64,000 bases of DNA from Paraburkholderia phytofirmans OLGA172. GTDB lineage: Bacteria > Pseudomonadota > Gammaproteobacteria > Burkholderiales > Burkholderiaceae. Under the pieces are notes generated by a model that saw nothing but the letters and a program-made list of their open reading frames with translations, was not told the DNA's origin and did no database searches. Numbering within the stretch: position 1 is the stretch's first letter; each line of letters opens with the position of its first letter. The position numbers and the translations under genes are program-made. The stretch lies in assembly GCF_001634365.1 (NCBI RefSeq), contig NZ_CP014579.1:1488001-1552000 (forward strand), read 5' to 3'. Shown in pieces: positions 1-8,339 of this stretch.

Positions 1-453
1 GGCACCTTTCTTGGCTGTCAGCATGCCGTTCGCGCCATGCGGCCGGGCGGAGTGGTTGGGCGTGGCGGCTCGATCATAAATCTGGCATCCGCTCTCGCGA
101 TGACCGGCGCGATCGCAAGCGCATCGTATTGTGCGTCGAAGGGTGGGGTCCTGAGTATGACGAGAGCCGTCGCAGTGGAATGCGCACAGCTCAAATTCGG
201 AATTCGCTGCAATGCTATTTTACCCGGGCTGACGCGGACGGAGATGGCCAGTAGCTTCTTGGACGATTTCGCCAAGCTCGGCCTGTTCGAAACGGCGGAA
301 CAATCAGAGGCGGCCTTCCTTGCAACCATTCCAAATGGGACATGGGGTTTGCCACGAGATATTGCTGGCGCCATGGTCTATCTGGCGGCTGACATCTCGC
401 GCCATGTGACCGGTACTCACGTCAGCGTCGACGGCGGATACTTGGCGCTCTGA
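1..453 (+). CDS. short-chain dehydrogenase/reductase, 5' end outside window
   Basis: This is the C-terminal 150 residues of a classical SDR (NAD(P)-dependent oxidoreductase). The reading frame is open from base 1, so the Rossmann glycine motif lies upstream of the window. Visible parts are the catalytic-serine strand (IINLASA), the catalytic YCASKGG (Tyr-x3-Lys) helix, the post-catalytic NAILPGLTRTEM loop and the C-terminal VTGTHVSVDGGY strand that closes these folds. Substrate is unknown. A broken esterase follows about 200 bases downstream on the same strand, which fits a catabolic context. The family is certain; the reaction is not. Confidence 0.9.
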   Translation, partial: GTFLGCQHAVRAMRPGGVVGRGGSIINLASALAMTGAIASASYCASKGGVLSMTRAVAVECAQLKFGIRCNAILPGLTRTEMASSFLDDFAKLGLFETAEQSEAAFLATIPNGTWGLPRDIAGAMVYLAADISRHVTGTHVSVDGGYLAL

Positions 454-649
454 TTTGGCCACACAGGGGCTTTTGAGCGAAGTGAGCACCGCTTCGGGTC
501 AAGAAAAACGCGCTAGTCCAAGCGTCTGGCGCCCGGTTCCGATTCCATCGGAACCGGGCGCCAGGAAGTGGCTTGAAATAACGAACTGGAAGTGAGTGGC
601 GCGCGACGGGCCCGACACCTCAACCAAAAATGAATGGAGGAGACACGCG

Positions 650-1563
650 ATGGCAAGCGCCAAATCAGAATCTCTGGCTAACCTGTACAAGAGTTGGTCC
701 CAGGCGATGCGGGCCAATTCCAACATGTCGCTGGACGAAATGAGGGACCTGTTTTCCCATTGGGGGGATGTGACGGCCGAGCCGGGCGGCGTCGACTACA
801 TCGAGATCGAGGCGGGCGGCGTGCCGGCTATGTGGGCGATTCCGAAGGGAGGCTCCTTGGACCGCGCGCTGCTCTGTTCGCATGGTGGAGACTACGTGGC
901 GGGCTCAATGTACACGCATCGCAAGATGTTCGGGCATATCGCCAAGGCCGTCGGCTGTCGCGCTCTGATCGTGGACTATCGCCGGTCACCGGAAAATCCG
1001 CACCCCGCCCAGGTGAACGACATGACAACGGCCTACCAATGGCTGCTCGACAAGGAGGGCGTGAAGTCCGAACGCATCGCGTTCGTGGGTGACTCGGCGG
1101 GAGGCGCCTTGGCGCTGACCGCCTAGCCAACGCACGCGAGCGCGGCCTTCCCCTGCCGGCAGCTACAATGCCGATCTCGCCGTGGGCTGGCTGGGATACC
1201 TCCGCAAAAACGTACGACACCAATGCGCACCGCGATGCCATTTTGACCCGCGACATCACCAACGCACTGGGCTCGCTGTTCATTGGCGAGAAGGGTGACC
1301 CCAAGCACCCGCTGGCCAATCCGCTCTACACTGACTACGCAGGCTTCCCGCCGATCTACATCACGGTGGGCGAAGCCGAGACACTACTGGATGACAGCCG
1401 CCGCATTGCACAACGCGCGCGCCAAGCCGACGTCGAGGTCAAAATCGACGAGTATCAGGACATACAGCACGTATTCCAGATCATGGCCGGCGTCGCACCC
1501 GAGGCCGATGCCGCCGTCCAGAGGATGGCGCGCTGGGCGAAACCGCGTCTCGGCTTGAAATGA
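650..1563 (+). pseudogene. HSL-family alpha/beta hydrolase (esterase), frameshifted
   Basis: This is a hormone-sensitive-lipase-type esterase split into two frames. ATG 650 follows a GGAGGAGA ribosome-binding site. The first half carries the oxyanion-hole segment SHGGDYVAGS (Asp where the family usually has Gly) and the nucleophile motif GDSAGG, then stops at 1124-1126. The second half continues in the next frame (ANARERG...MPISPWAG) with the acid region VGEAETLLDDS and the catalytic His in DIQHVFQ, ending at 1563. Two bases stand where one codon is expected at about 1124, so a single-base deletion explains the break. All catalytic residues survive on one side or the other, so the damage looks recent, or it could be a sequencing error. 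Confidence 0.85.
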
Positions 1564-1739
1564 ACTTCGGAGCTTCATCTTAGGCTGCGGGAGCGCACGC
1601 AGGCTTTTGATGCGTGGGAAACCGTGATCGGCAACTCAATGCTGGATCGCCTCTCCTAATCAATCAGGAATACTGATGTTAAACGTATTCACTCTCTCGA
1701 CCATCAACAATGTGAAAGTACCGTTTACACCCTCTGCAA

Positions 1740-1766
1740 GGGATTCGTTTTTCGGGGGCAAGCTCA
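1740..1766 (-). repeat. solitary IS3-type terminal inverted repeat relic
   Basis: The stretch GATTCGTTTTTCGGGGGCAA plus AGCTCA is nearly the same as the outer end of the IS3-family remnant at about 4632-4657 and has the same orientation. No transposase sequence adjoins it. It is best read as a solo end left by a deleted copy. Together with the later remnant it brackets the SDR-MFS pair. Confidence 0.5.
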
Positions 1767-1868
1767 TGACGGGTGACAGTTCACGACGCTTCTCGCACTT
1801 GGATTCCTGGACCGCCGTGCAAGGGTTTCCCCCCGTTTAACCTAGCTGGACCAAATGCTATCGTTTAG

Positions 1869-1904
1869 ATAGTTACTAGCATTATAGTAGTTACTGATCA
1901 ATCA
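1869..1904 (+). promoter_or_regulatory. 18-bp tandem direct repeat, candidate operator for the SDR gene
   Basis: Two units start ATAGTTACTAGC and GTAGTTACTGATC and are exactly 18 bases apart. The same ATAGTYAC core, again at 18-base spacing, occurs three times before the alpha/beta hydrolase at 5866. Tandem direct repeats are a known binding mode of HxlR-type regulators, and an hxlR-like gene lies at 4721, so that protein is the first candidate. The link is inferred. Confidence 0.5.
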
Positions 1905-2096
1905 GCCTGCTTAATTTTTTCGAAGCATCTGAGATGCCGGCAAGAGTCATGCATGAACCGGCAAAGACGCATTATCCGGAAACCAACGGAACGAATGACA
2001 TACATCCGGGTTTCCGGCAAGAATTTCTCATTAACAACTCGAGCTGGACGTAACCCACGCGCTCAAGTTCCAGCTCGCGCAATTAAGGAGGCCACC

Positions 2097-2861
2097 ATGG
2101 CATTTAAAGGTTTTGATCTAACCGGAAAGGTCGCTGCAATCACGGGTTCCACCTCGGGCATAGGCCTCGAGATTGCGCGAGGACTGGCGCAATCGGGTGC
2201 AAAGATTGTGGTGTCGAGCAACGATAAGGATGACACGCTGGGTGCGGTCGATCGCCTTAAGGCGGAGGGCTTTGACGTCAAGGGCGTGACGTGCGACATC
2301 ACGAAGCTGTCGGACGCGGAAGGATTCTTCGAAAGCGCCACCTCGGCATTTGGAAAAGTCGACATTCTGTCGCTGCAGGCTGCCGGGCCAGCGCCGCAGG
2401 GATCCACGGCAGACGTCACGACGGACGATATTGACCGTTTGTTCTCCGAGGTTCGAAACAATGTGGTTCTGGTCAGGAAGTTCCTGCCTTCGATGGCTGA
2501 ACGGAAATACGGGAGCATCATTTTGATGTCGAGCATTTCGTCGTTGCGAGCGAACCCGGTGCTTGGCGCGTATGGGGCAGGTAAGGCGGCCCTGACGAGC
2601 TTCATCCGCAGCATTGCAGCCGAATGGGGTGCACACAACATCCGGGCGAACGCGATCGCGCCCGCCATGGTGCGAACGGGCTTTTCCAAGGCGCTCTGGA
2701 ACGACCCCCAGACGGAGTCCCGGATCGCCGCGAGGGCACCACTAAATCGTATCGCCGAGCCGTTAGACCTCGCTGGACTCGCGATCCTGCTTGCTTCGCC
2801 GGCAGGTGAGTACATCACGGGTCAGGCGATCCTGGTTGACGGAGGCAGGACGATCCTTTAG
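2097..2861 (+). CDS. short-chain dehydrogenase/reductase
   Basis: This is a 254-residue classical SDR, full length for the family. ATG 2097 is preceded by AAGGAGG, which decides it over an upstream ATG at 1953. The cofactor motif TGSTSGIG lies near residues 17-24. The usual NNAG is replaced by LQAAG. The catalytic Ser is in ILMSSIS, the Tyr-Lys pair in YGAGK, and the C-terminus ends in ITGQAILVDGGR. The leader holds the 18-bp repeats at 1869. The MFS transporter gene starts 59 bases downstream on the same strand, so the two are probably co-transcribed. A decayed relative of this gene lies at about 6725-6925. Confidence 0.93.
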   Translation: MAFKGFDLTGKVAAITGSTSGIGLEIARGLAQSGAKIVVSSNDKDDTLGAVDRLKAEGFDVKGVTCDITKLSDAEGFFESATSAFGKVDILSLQAAGPAPQGSTADVTTDDIDRLFSEVRNNVVLVRKFLPSMAERKYGSIILMSSISSLRANPVLGAYGAGKAALTSFIRSIAAEWGAHNIRANAIAPAMVRTGFSKALWNDPQTESRIAARAPLNRIAEPLDLAGLAILLASPAGEYITGQAILVDGGRTIL

Positions 2862-2920
2862 GCAAGTGCTGAAAGCAAGTCCATAGACGCCTCGGACCCG
2901 AAAACAAACAGGAGACAACT

Positions 2921-4297
2921 TTGGATGCTTCCCCGGTGGTTGATGTGCGCGCGTTTATCGACGAAACAAAAATTGGTGGCTATCAGATTTTAATAGCGAT
3001 CCTTATGTTTTTGGTGATCGCTTGCGACGGTATCGACGTGTCGGTCATGGCCTTCGCGGCCCCGCAAATTATCAGGACCTGGGGCATCCACAAGCAGGAC
3101 ATCGCGCCTGTGTTCAGTTCCGTCTTTTTAGGCTTGGCGGCGGGGTCGCTAGTTGCAGGGCCGATCGCAGACCGGTTCGGGCGCAAAAGCGTTCTCGCTA
3201 TTAGCGTGATGCTCTTCGGTGCGATGACCGCTCTCGCTGCTGTTTCGAACAATCTAACCACACTTTTTAGCCTACGAATGGTGGCCGGCCTTGGACTCGG
3301 GGCCGCGCTTCCGAATGCGGTGACCCTCGTCGCTGAGTACGCGCCTGCGCGGCGCCGTGCCCTCATCGTGACGATAGTTTTTTCGGGTTATACGGTCGGT
3401 GCAACTGCAACCGGCTTCCTTGCGGCCTGGTTGATTCCTACCGCCGGGTGGCGACTTGCGCTTGGGGGCGCAGGACTAGTGCCGTTTCTTTTGGGGGCGA
3501 TCATGCTCTTTGCGCTTCCTGAGTCGGTGGTTTTCCTGGCGACGAAGCACATCAAGACGGATTCGATCGGAAAACTTATGGCAAGGGTGCGACCTGGAAC
3601 CACGTTTCGACCGGGCACCGTATTCATGGCGCCGGAGGATCCGGGGGCGGGCAAGAGATCAATCAAGACCATCTTGTCTCGTCAGTATCTCTTCGCGACG
3701 CTGACCTTGTGGATGGCATACTTCATGGTGATCTTCATCGTCTATTGCCTCTTCAACTGGATGCCGGTGATGGCGAGAGAGGCGGGCTTCAGCCTGTCAA
3801 ACGCCGCCGTTCTGACCTCGGTGTTCACCATGGCAGGTCCCGTAGGATCGGTCCTTATCGGCTACGCGATGGACAAAGCGAAACCGGCGTTCGTATTGGT
3901 TGTGACCTGCCTCGCCGGCGCAGCCATGCTCTGGATCATGAGTGACATCCCTGGCGGCTTCGGCGTGATGTGTATCCTTTCGTTCTCAGTTGGATTCTTC
4001 ATTAACGGCTCGGCGACAGGCCTCAATGCCTTGTCCGCGAGAATCTATCCAACCGAGGCAGCGGCAACGGGAATCAGCTGGATGCAAGGGATCGGCAAGT
4101 TCGGCGGGGTTGCCAGCGCACTTGCCGGCGGAATGATGTTGGGTTGGGGCTGGCATATGACCAGCATCCTGAGTTCACTGGGAGGGCCGGCGGTTGTTGC
4201 GGCTGCGGCGCTGCTTGCCTTGGGGCTCGCGAGGATGTCCACGAGCGCAGCCAGAGCGTCCGCTGCGCCTCTGTCTCCCAGTGCTGTCTCCGACTAG
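2921..4297 (+). CDS. MFS transporter, aromatic acid:H+ symporter (AAHS) type
   Basis: This is a 458-residue, 12-helix major facilitator permease of the inner membrane. It uses a TTG start at 2921, six bases after AGGAG. The AAHS signature is visible: CDGIDVSVMAFAAPQI in helix 1 and GPIADRFGRK in the loop after helix 2, with LGAALPNAVTLVAEYAPARRR around helices 4-5. Relatives such as PcaK, BenK and GenK import aromatic or other small carboxylic acids with protons. It lies directly behind an SDR gene and next to an HxlR regulator, so uptake of the cluster's substrate is likely. The actual substrate cannot be told. Confidence 0.9.
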   Translation: MDASPVVDVRAFIDETKIGGYQILIAILMFLVIACDGIDVSVMAFAAPQIIRTWGIHKQDIAPVFSSVFLGLAAGSLVAGPIADRFGRKSVLAISVMLFGAMTALAAVSNNLTTLFSLRMVAGLGLGAALPNAVTLVAEYAPARRRALIVTIVFSGYTVGATATGFLAAWLIPTAGWRLALGGAGLVPFLLGAIMLFALPESVVFLATKHIKTDSIGKLMARVRPGTTFRPGTVFMAPEDPGAGKRSIKTILSRQYLFATLTLWMAYFMVIFIVYCLFNWMPVMAREAGFSLSNAAVLTSVFTMAGPVGSVLIGYAMDKAKPAFVLVVTCLAGAAMLWIMSDIPGGFGVMCILSFSVGFFINGSATGLNALSARIYPTEAAATGISWMQGIGKFGGVASALAGGMMLGWGWHMTSILSSLGGPAVVAAAALLALGLARMSTSAARASAAPLSPSAVSD

Positions 4298-4303
4298 CCC
4301 GGA

Positions 4304-4657
4304 TGACCTTGCCCCTGTCTCGAATCCCATGGCTGAGGGGGTATGCGGCTTCGCCCTGCTGAGCCGCGAACCGGTTTTGCTCGAATTTCGTGGGGCGGAC
4401 GTAGTCGAGCGTTGTGAGTGTAGCCAGCGCGAATTATAGAAGCCAAGCCAGTCGATGATTTCATTCATCGCCGCACGCTGTGTCGCGAAATGCGGGCCAT
4501 GCTGGCGGGCAACCTTCAGCGAATCCCCACCGGCCGCGCCGCTTCCAGTTCGAATTCGAGCGTGTACTGCGCCCGCTTTGCCTTGCCTGTCATCGTCTCT
4601 TTTCCTGGCTTGAGCTTACCCATGCAGCAAGGAATCCGTTTTTCGGGGACAAGCTCA
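4304..4657 (-). mobile_element. internally deleted IS3-family element
   Basis: Read on the minus strand, an inverted repeat starting TGAGCTTGTCCCCG (from 4657) is followed by an OrfA beginning, MTGKAKRAQYTLEFELEAAR. After a large deletion come the last residues of OrfB (IIDWLGFYNSRWLHS, then frameshifted), and the other terminal repeat TGACCTTGCCCCTG begins at 4304. About a kilobase of transposase is missing, so the element is dead. No clear target duplication is seen. A solo copy of its outer end lies at 1740. Confidence 0.75.
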
Positions 4658-4720
4658 AGGTGGTCGCATCACCAAGTCGCACCTATTTTCGGAATCTCCG
4701 ATGGATGGTAAAGTATAGAT

Positions 4721-5251
4721 ATGAAGCGCAAAAGCTACGATTCGATGCAATGCCCCATCGCGCGAACCCTTGAGCGGGTTGGCGAGTGGTGGAGCATCCT
4801 GATCCTGCGCGACGCGATGTACGGGATGACGCGATTCGAGCAATTCCAGAAGAACCTTGGCATTTCGCCAAACATTCTGAGCGCGCGCCTGGCCACTCTG
4901 GTCGAGCACGGTTTCCTTGAGAAGCGTGTCTACTCGGAAGCACCCTATCGGCTGGAGTACATTCTCACCGCCAAAGGTCACGCGTTCGAGCCGGTCATCT
5001 TATCGATGTCTCATTTCGGTACCACCCAACTGGCCCCAGAGGGTGCGGTTTCCGTCCTGGTCGACAGGGAGACTGGAAAGAAGGCCGATTTGGCCGTGGT
5101 AGACAAGAAGACGGGTAAGAACATTACATGGCCTGAGTACATCTTTGTGCCAGGGCCCGCCGCTAGTCCCGATATGAAAAGGGTACTTGAGTTCGCCGAA
5201 GAAATGGCGCCCGAGAAACTGCGCGCGAAAAAGGCGAGGCGTAGAGCCTGA
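4721..5251 (+). CDS. HxlR-family transcriptional regulator
   Basis: This is a 176-residue winged-helix regulator. The family core is visible: CPIARTLERVGEWWSILILRD, then RFEQFQKNLGISPNILSARLATLVEHGFLEKR, then YSEAPYRLEYILTAKG as the wing. A C-terminal extension of about 60 residues, rich in Lys and Arg, goes beyond the roughly 110-residue core. HxlR proteins typically respond to aldehydes, quinones or aromatic compounds and bind tandem direct repeats. The 18-bp repeats before the genes at 2097 and 5866 are plausible targets. The gene stands alone, just after the IS3 relic. Confidence 0.9.
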   Translation: MKRKSYDSMQCPIARTLERVGEWWSILILRDAMYGMTRFEQFQKNLGISPNILSARLATLVEHGFLEKRVYSEAPYRLEYILTAKGHAFEPVILSMSHFGTTQLAPEGAVSVLVDRETGKKADLAVVDKKTGKNITWPEYIFVPGPAASPDMKRVLEFAEEMAPEKLRAKKARRRA

Positions 5252-5800
5252 GTCTTTCTCGGCGGCCCGGCATTCGTCCGGAGAGACCGCCGCAGTACGC
5301 AGTAAAGCGTGGGGTTATATCGGTGCAACGGTCCACCGCCATCCCCAATGTTCTATGAGTCACCCGCCCACCGGTAAAAGCGCTAGCTGGCCGTTTGCAG
5401 TACTCGCCGCCAGTGTCCCAACCAACAGTCTGGCGCCGACAAATATCACCGTTCAGAGACCGAACCGCTTTGTCAAAACAGCGGCGAACGGTCCCATCAG
5501 GACGTACACGAAAAATTAAAGGGCGAGGGCTGGCAACACCTCCTTGATGCCCCATCCGAATTCCCGACCCAACGGAACCAGCATTGCCTTGGGAAGACCG
5601 CAATCCAGTGGACATGGCCGGCATGGCGAGAAAAGTTAGGACTGCAATCACCCCCCCCCCCTTGCAATGAATCCCGCGCTTTGCCAGCCATGTCGAAACT
5701 TGTGAATCGAACACAAATTTCGTTTCCCGTTGTTACTACGTCATTGCCCGCTCGAAGGGTTTTCACCAATGCTTGGGGCGCAATTTGCCGCTATGATGAA
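5252..5800. other. non-coding gap with an 11-base poly-C tract
   Basis: No convincing gene, RNA or repeat was seen here. The only notable feature is an uninterrupted run of eleven C at 5651-5661. It lies outside any gene and about 140 bases before the repeat array of the next gene. Confidence 0.5.
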
Positions 5801-5854
5801 ATAGTCACTTGCATAAAAATAGTTACATGCATGACGATAGTGTTCATTAAATCA
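5801..5854 (+). promoter_or_regulatory. three 18-bp direct repeats, candidate operator
   Basis: Three head-to-tail units begin at 5801 (ATAGTCACTTGCAT), 5819 (ATAGTTACATGCAT) and 5837 (ATAGTGTTCAT). The period is exactly 18 bases and the last unit is weakest. The array ends just before the AGGAGA ribosome-binding site of the hydrolase at 5866, so a bound protein would block transcription or initiation. It shares its core with the array at 1869. Confidence 0.55.
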
Positions 5855-5865
5855 AGGAGAATCCA

Positions 5866-6714
5866 ATGCAGCCAAATCGCTCACATGAGAATGCCGTCAC
5901 CCAGTTTGTTGACGGGAAAAATGCGAAATATGCCTATCGAATCATCGGGCCTCAAGACGGTGTGCCACTTGTATTTGTTCACCGATTTCGAGGCACTATC
6001 GATGAATGGGATCCGGCGGTGGTGAACGGGTTCGCGAAGGAGCGGCGTGTCGTGTTATTCGACAACACCGGGGTAGGGTTGTCTTCCGGTGATGTGGCAA
6101 CGTCCGTCCAGCAAATGGCTGAGAATGCGGTTGACTTTATCGCTGCCATGCATTTTGATAAGGTCGATCTTCTGGGTTTCTCAATGGGCGGTTACATCGC
6201 GCAAACAGTAGCCTTGACTTATCCGTCGCTCGTAGAGCATCTCATTTTGGCCGGCACAGGCCCTGGCGGCGGCGAGGGCGTAGTGCCGATGGCAGCGGAA
6301 GTGCGTCAGGTTGCGGGGCGTGAGGTACTTGGCCTCGACGAGTTTATGCATCTCTTTTTTACGAAATCTGAGGCGAGCCAGGAAGCCGGCAAGCGCTATT
6401 GGCAGCGTCTGCAACTGCGTCCCGGCCCGAAGGAGCCTGCTCTGTCTCAGGAGGGTGTAAAGGCGCAGGCGACCGCGCTGATGGGCATGGCGCAGGGAGT
6501 AAACGCTCCGTTGCCGCGACTTGGCGAAATCAAGATTCCGGTTTTGGTCGCTAACGGCAGCAATGACATCATGGTTCCGACACCGAATTCGTTCCTTATG
6601 TCGCAGAAACTCCCCAACGCCCAGTTAATTCTTTACCCCGACTCTGGGCATGGTTTTCTGTTTCAGTATCCAGAGCTTTTTGTTGAGCACGGGCTTACCT
6701 TTCTCCGTTCATAG
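5866..6714 (+). CDS. alpha/beta hydrolase
   Basis: This 282-residue protein has the alpha/beta hydrolase fold. The nucleophile elbow is GFSMGG (about residues 104-109), the acid is in ANGSNDIMVP and the catalytic His is in DSGHGFLFQ. The usual HG oxyanion motif is HRFRGT here. It resembles non-haem peroxidase-like or ester/lactone/C-C bond hydrolases, and its substrate is not deducible. It starts at ATG 5866 after AAGGAGA and right behind the three 18-bp repeats, so it is probably under the same control as the SDR at 2097. Confidence 0.9.
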   Translation: MQPNRSHENAVTQFVDGKNAKYAYRIIGPQDGVPLVFVHRFRGTIDEWDPAVVNGFAKERRVVLFDNTGVGLSSGDVATSVQQMAENAVDFIAAMHFDKVDLLGFSMGGYIAQTVALTYPSLVEHLILAGTGPGGGEGVVPMAAEVRQVAGREVLGLDEFMHLFFTKSEASQEAGKRYWQRLQLRPGPKEPALSQEGVKAQATALMGMAQGVNAPLPRLGEIKIPVLVANGSNDIMVPTPNSFLMSQKLPNAQLILYPDSGHGFLFQYPELFVEHGLTFLRS

Positions 6715-6724
6715 TCAGTGATAG

Positions 6725-6925
6725 ATGCGACGTGCTGCCGGAATGCGAGCGACGAAATGCGGCAGCGTCGTCGTTATGTCCAGCACAATGTCTGTACGAG
6801 CCGGTCCCGTGCTCGATATATGCAAGAGGGCGGGGAAATCCACTTTTAACAGCATGATTCGATGCGTAATGGCTGAGTGCAGGAGGCGTGACCTGCGCAC
6901 CAAGGCCATCGCGCCATTGGAGGAT
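6725..6925 (+). pseudogene. fragment of a short-chain dehydrogenase
   Basis: This stretch reads GSVVVMSSTMSVRAGPVLDI, then RAGK, then FNSMIRCVMAE and AIAP. It aligns along its length with the SDR at 2097 (GSIILMSSISSLRANPVLGA, GAGK, TSFIRSIAAE, AIAP). The catalytic Tyr is lost and one residue is inserted before the Lys. Neither the N-terminal nucleotide-binding half nor the C-terminus is present. It is a relic of a paralogue of the 2097 gene. Confidence 0.65.
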
Positions 6926-6980
6926 CGGCTGCCGGCGTCTGCTGATGCGTCGGAACTTGAACTTCGTAAGGTGGCTATTC

Positions 6981-7781
6981 ATGACGGTAGAAAGCAAGGC
7001 AAACGGAGTGTCGTCTGGTCGGGCCGGTGCATCACGCTTCAGACTGGACGGCCAGGTGGCGATTGTTACTGGCGGCGGATCGGGCATCGGGCGTGAGGTG
7101 GCGGATGCATTGGTCGATTCTGGTGCATTCGTTGCGATATTGGACGCTGATGAAGAAAATGCCCGCGCCGCTGCCTCGGCAATCGGCCCCCAGTCTGTAG
7201 CTATCGTGGCCGACGTTAGCGACGAGCGATCCATTTCGGATGCTGTGGATCAGGTTGCTCGGGAGTATGGTCGCATTGACGTACTGTTCAACAATGCAGG
7301 CGTCAACAAGCGGCAACCGACCGTCGATATGCCCTTGGACGACTGGAATTTCGTTGTCTCGGTGAATATGACCGGAATGTTTCTTTGTGCGCAGTCGGTC
7401 GCACGTCATATGATCGCGGCCAAACGCGGCAGCATCGTCAATACCGCATCTGTGCTTGGGATTTCTGGTGGCTGGTATCCCAACATTGCCTATGCGGCGA
7501 CGAAGGGAGCCGTCGTAAATATGACCCGATCCTGGGCAGTAGAGTGGGCTCCATTTGGTATACGTGTCAACGCGATCGCACCCGGTATTGTCCGAACTCG
7601 TTTTACTGAGGCGATGGTCGCACAGCCGACGCTTGTAGATAAGTTTGAGAAGTTGACGCCGCTTGGCAGACTCGGTGACCCCGACGATGTAGTCGGGCCA
7701 GTTCTGTTCCTGGCGAGCGATGCGGCGGCGATGGTCACGGGCCATACGCTTCCGATCGACGGAGGCATGCTCGCCCAATAA
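6981..7781 (+). CDS. short-chain dehydrogenase/reductase
   Basis: This is a 266-residue classical SDR with every hallmark: TGGGSGIG for cofactor binding, NNAG, a catalytic Ser in IVNTASVLG, Tyr-x3-Lys in YAATKGA, and VTGHTLPIDGGM at the end. ATG 6981 follows a GTAAGGTGG site, which is preferred over an upstream ATG at 6888 because the family normally begins just before the Rossmann strand. Asp follows the second strand (ILDAD), which suggests NAD rather than NADP. It is downstream of the alpha/beta hydrolase and the SDR relic on the same strand. Confidence 0.93.
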   Translation: MTVESKANGVSSGRAGASRFRLDGQVAIVTGGGSGIGREVADALVDSGAFVAILDADEENARAAASAIGPQSVAIVADVSDERSISDAVDQVAREYGRIDVLFNNAGVNKRQPTVDMPLDDWNFVVSVNMTGMFLCAQSVARHMIAAKRGSIVNTASVLGISGGWYPNIAYAATKGAVVNMTRSWAVEWAPFGIRVNAIAPGIVRTRFTEAMVAQPTLVDKFEKLTPLGRLGDPDDVVGPVLFLASDAAAMVTGHTLPIDGGMLAQ

Positions 7782-8339
7782 GGTGATCTCGTCGGCTCAT
7801 GGCCGACGAGATGCTTGAGGGTTGCAAACCAGAAACGCTGGAGGCCGGGAGCACCGCTCGCGTGGAATCGATTCGGGTTCGCATTAAAATTATTATTTAG
7901 GCATCCATAATTCATGAGATCGCCGCAGCGTAGCGGTCGTGTCGATCGGTGATTACTCGCTCGAAAGCAACGCGAAGAACCAGCATGATCTGCTCATTTC
8001 CAGGCACACTTGCTTGATCGCCCGGGATTCGCAACCGCAATGCAATGCTCCCCTATCTGGTCGATGAAATTGTCGGCGGGAGGAACAATATAGATTCTGA
8101 CAGGGAACATTTTGCGTTAGCTTCCAATCTTCGAGATACCGTTGAATCCTGCGTGGGATGGACTGATTCATCGGTGCATGCTGCGTTTTCCGCCAACCTG
8201 GCGTATTGTTTGTGTCGGTCGCAATTCCGAGCGCTTCACGTAGTAGGGCTGCCAACGTGGCAATGGAATTCGACATCCATGCTGATACATTAGAAAGGCG
8301 ATATTCACTTACCAGCAATCCAAATGAAGGGGTTTCCCA
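7782..8339. other. intergenic stretch, no gene recognised
   Basis: About 560 bases lie between the SDR and the APCDD1-like gene. Short reading frames occur on both strands, but none has a family resemblance or a convincing ribosome-binding site. No repeat or hairpin stood out. Confidence 0.4.
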
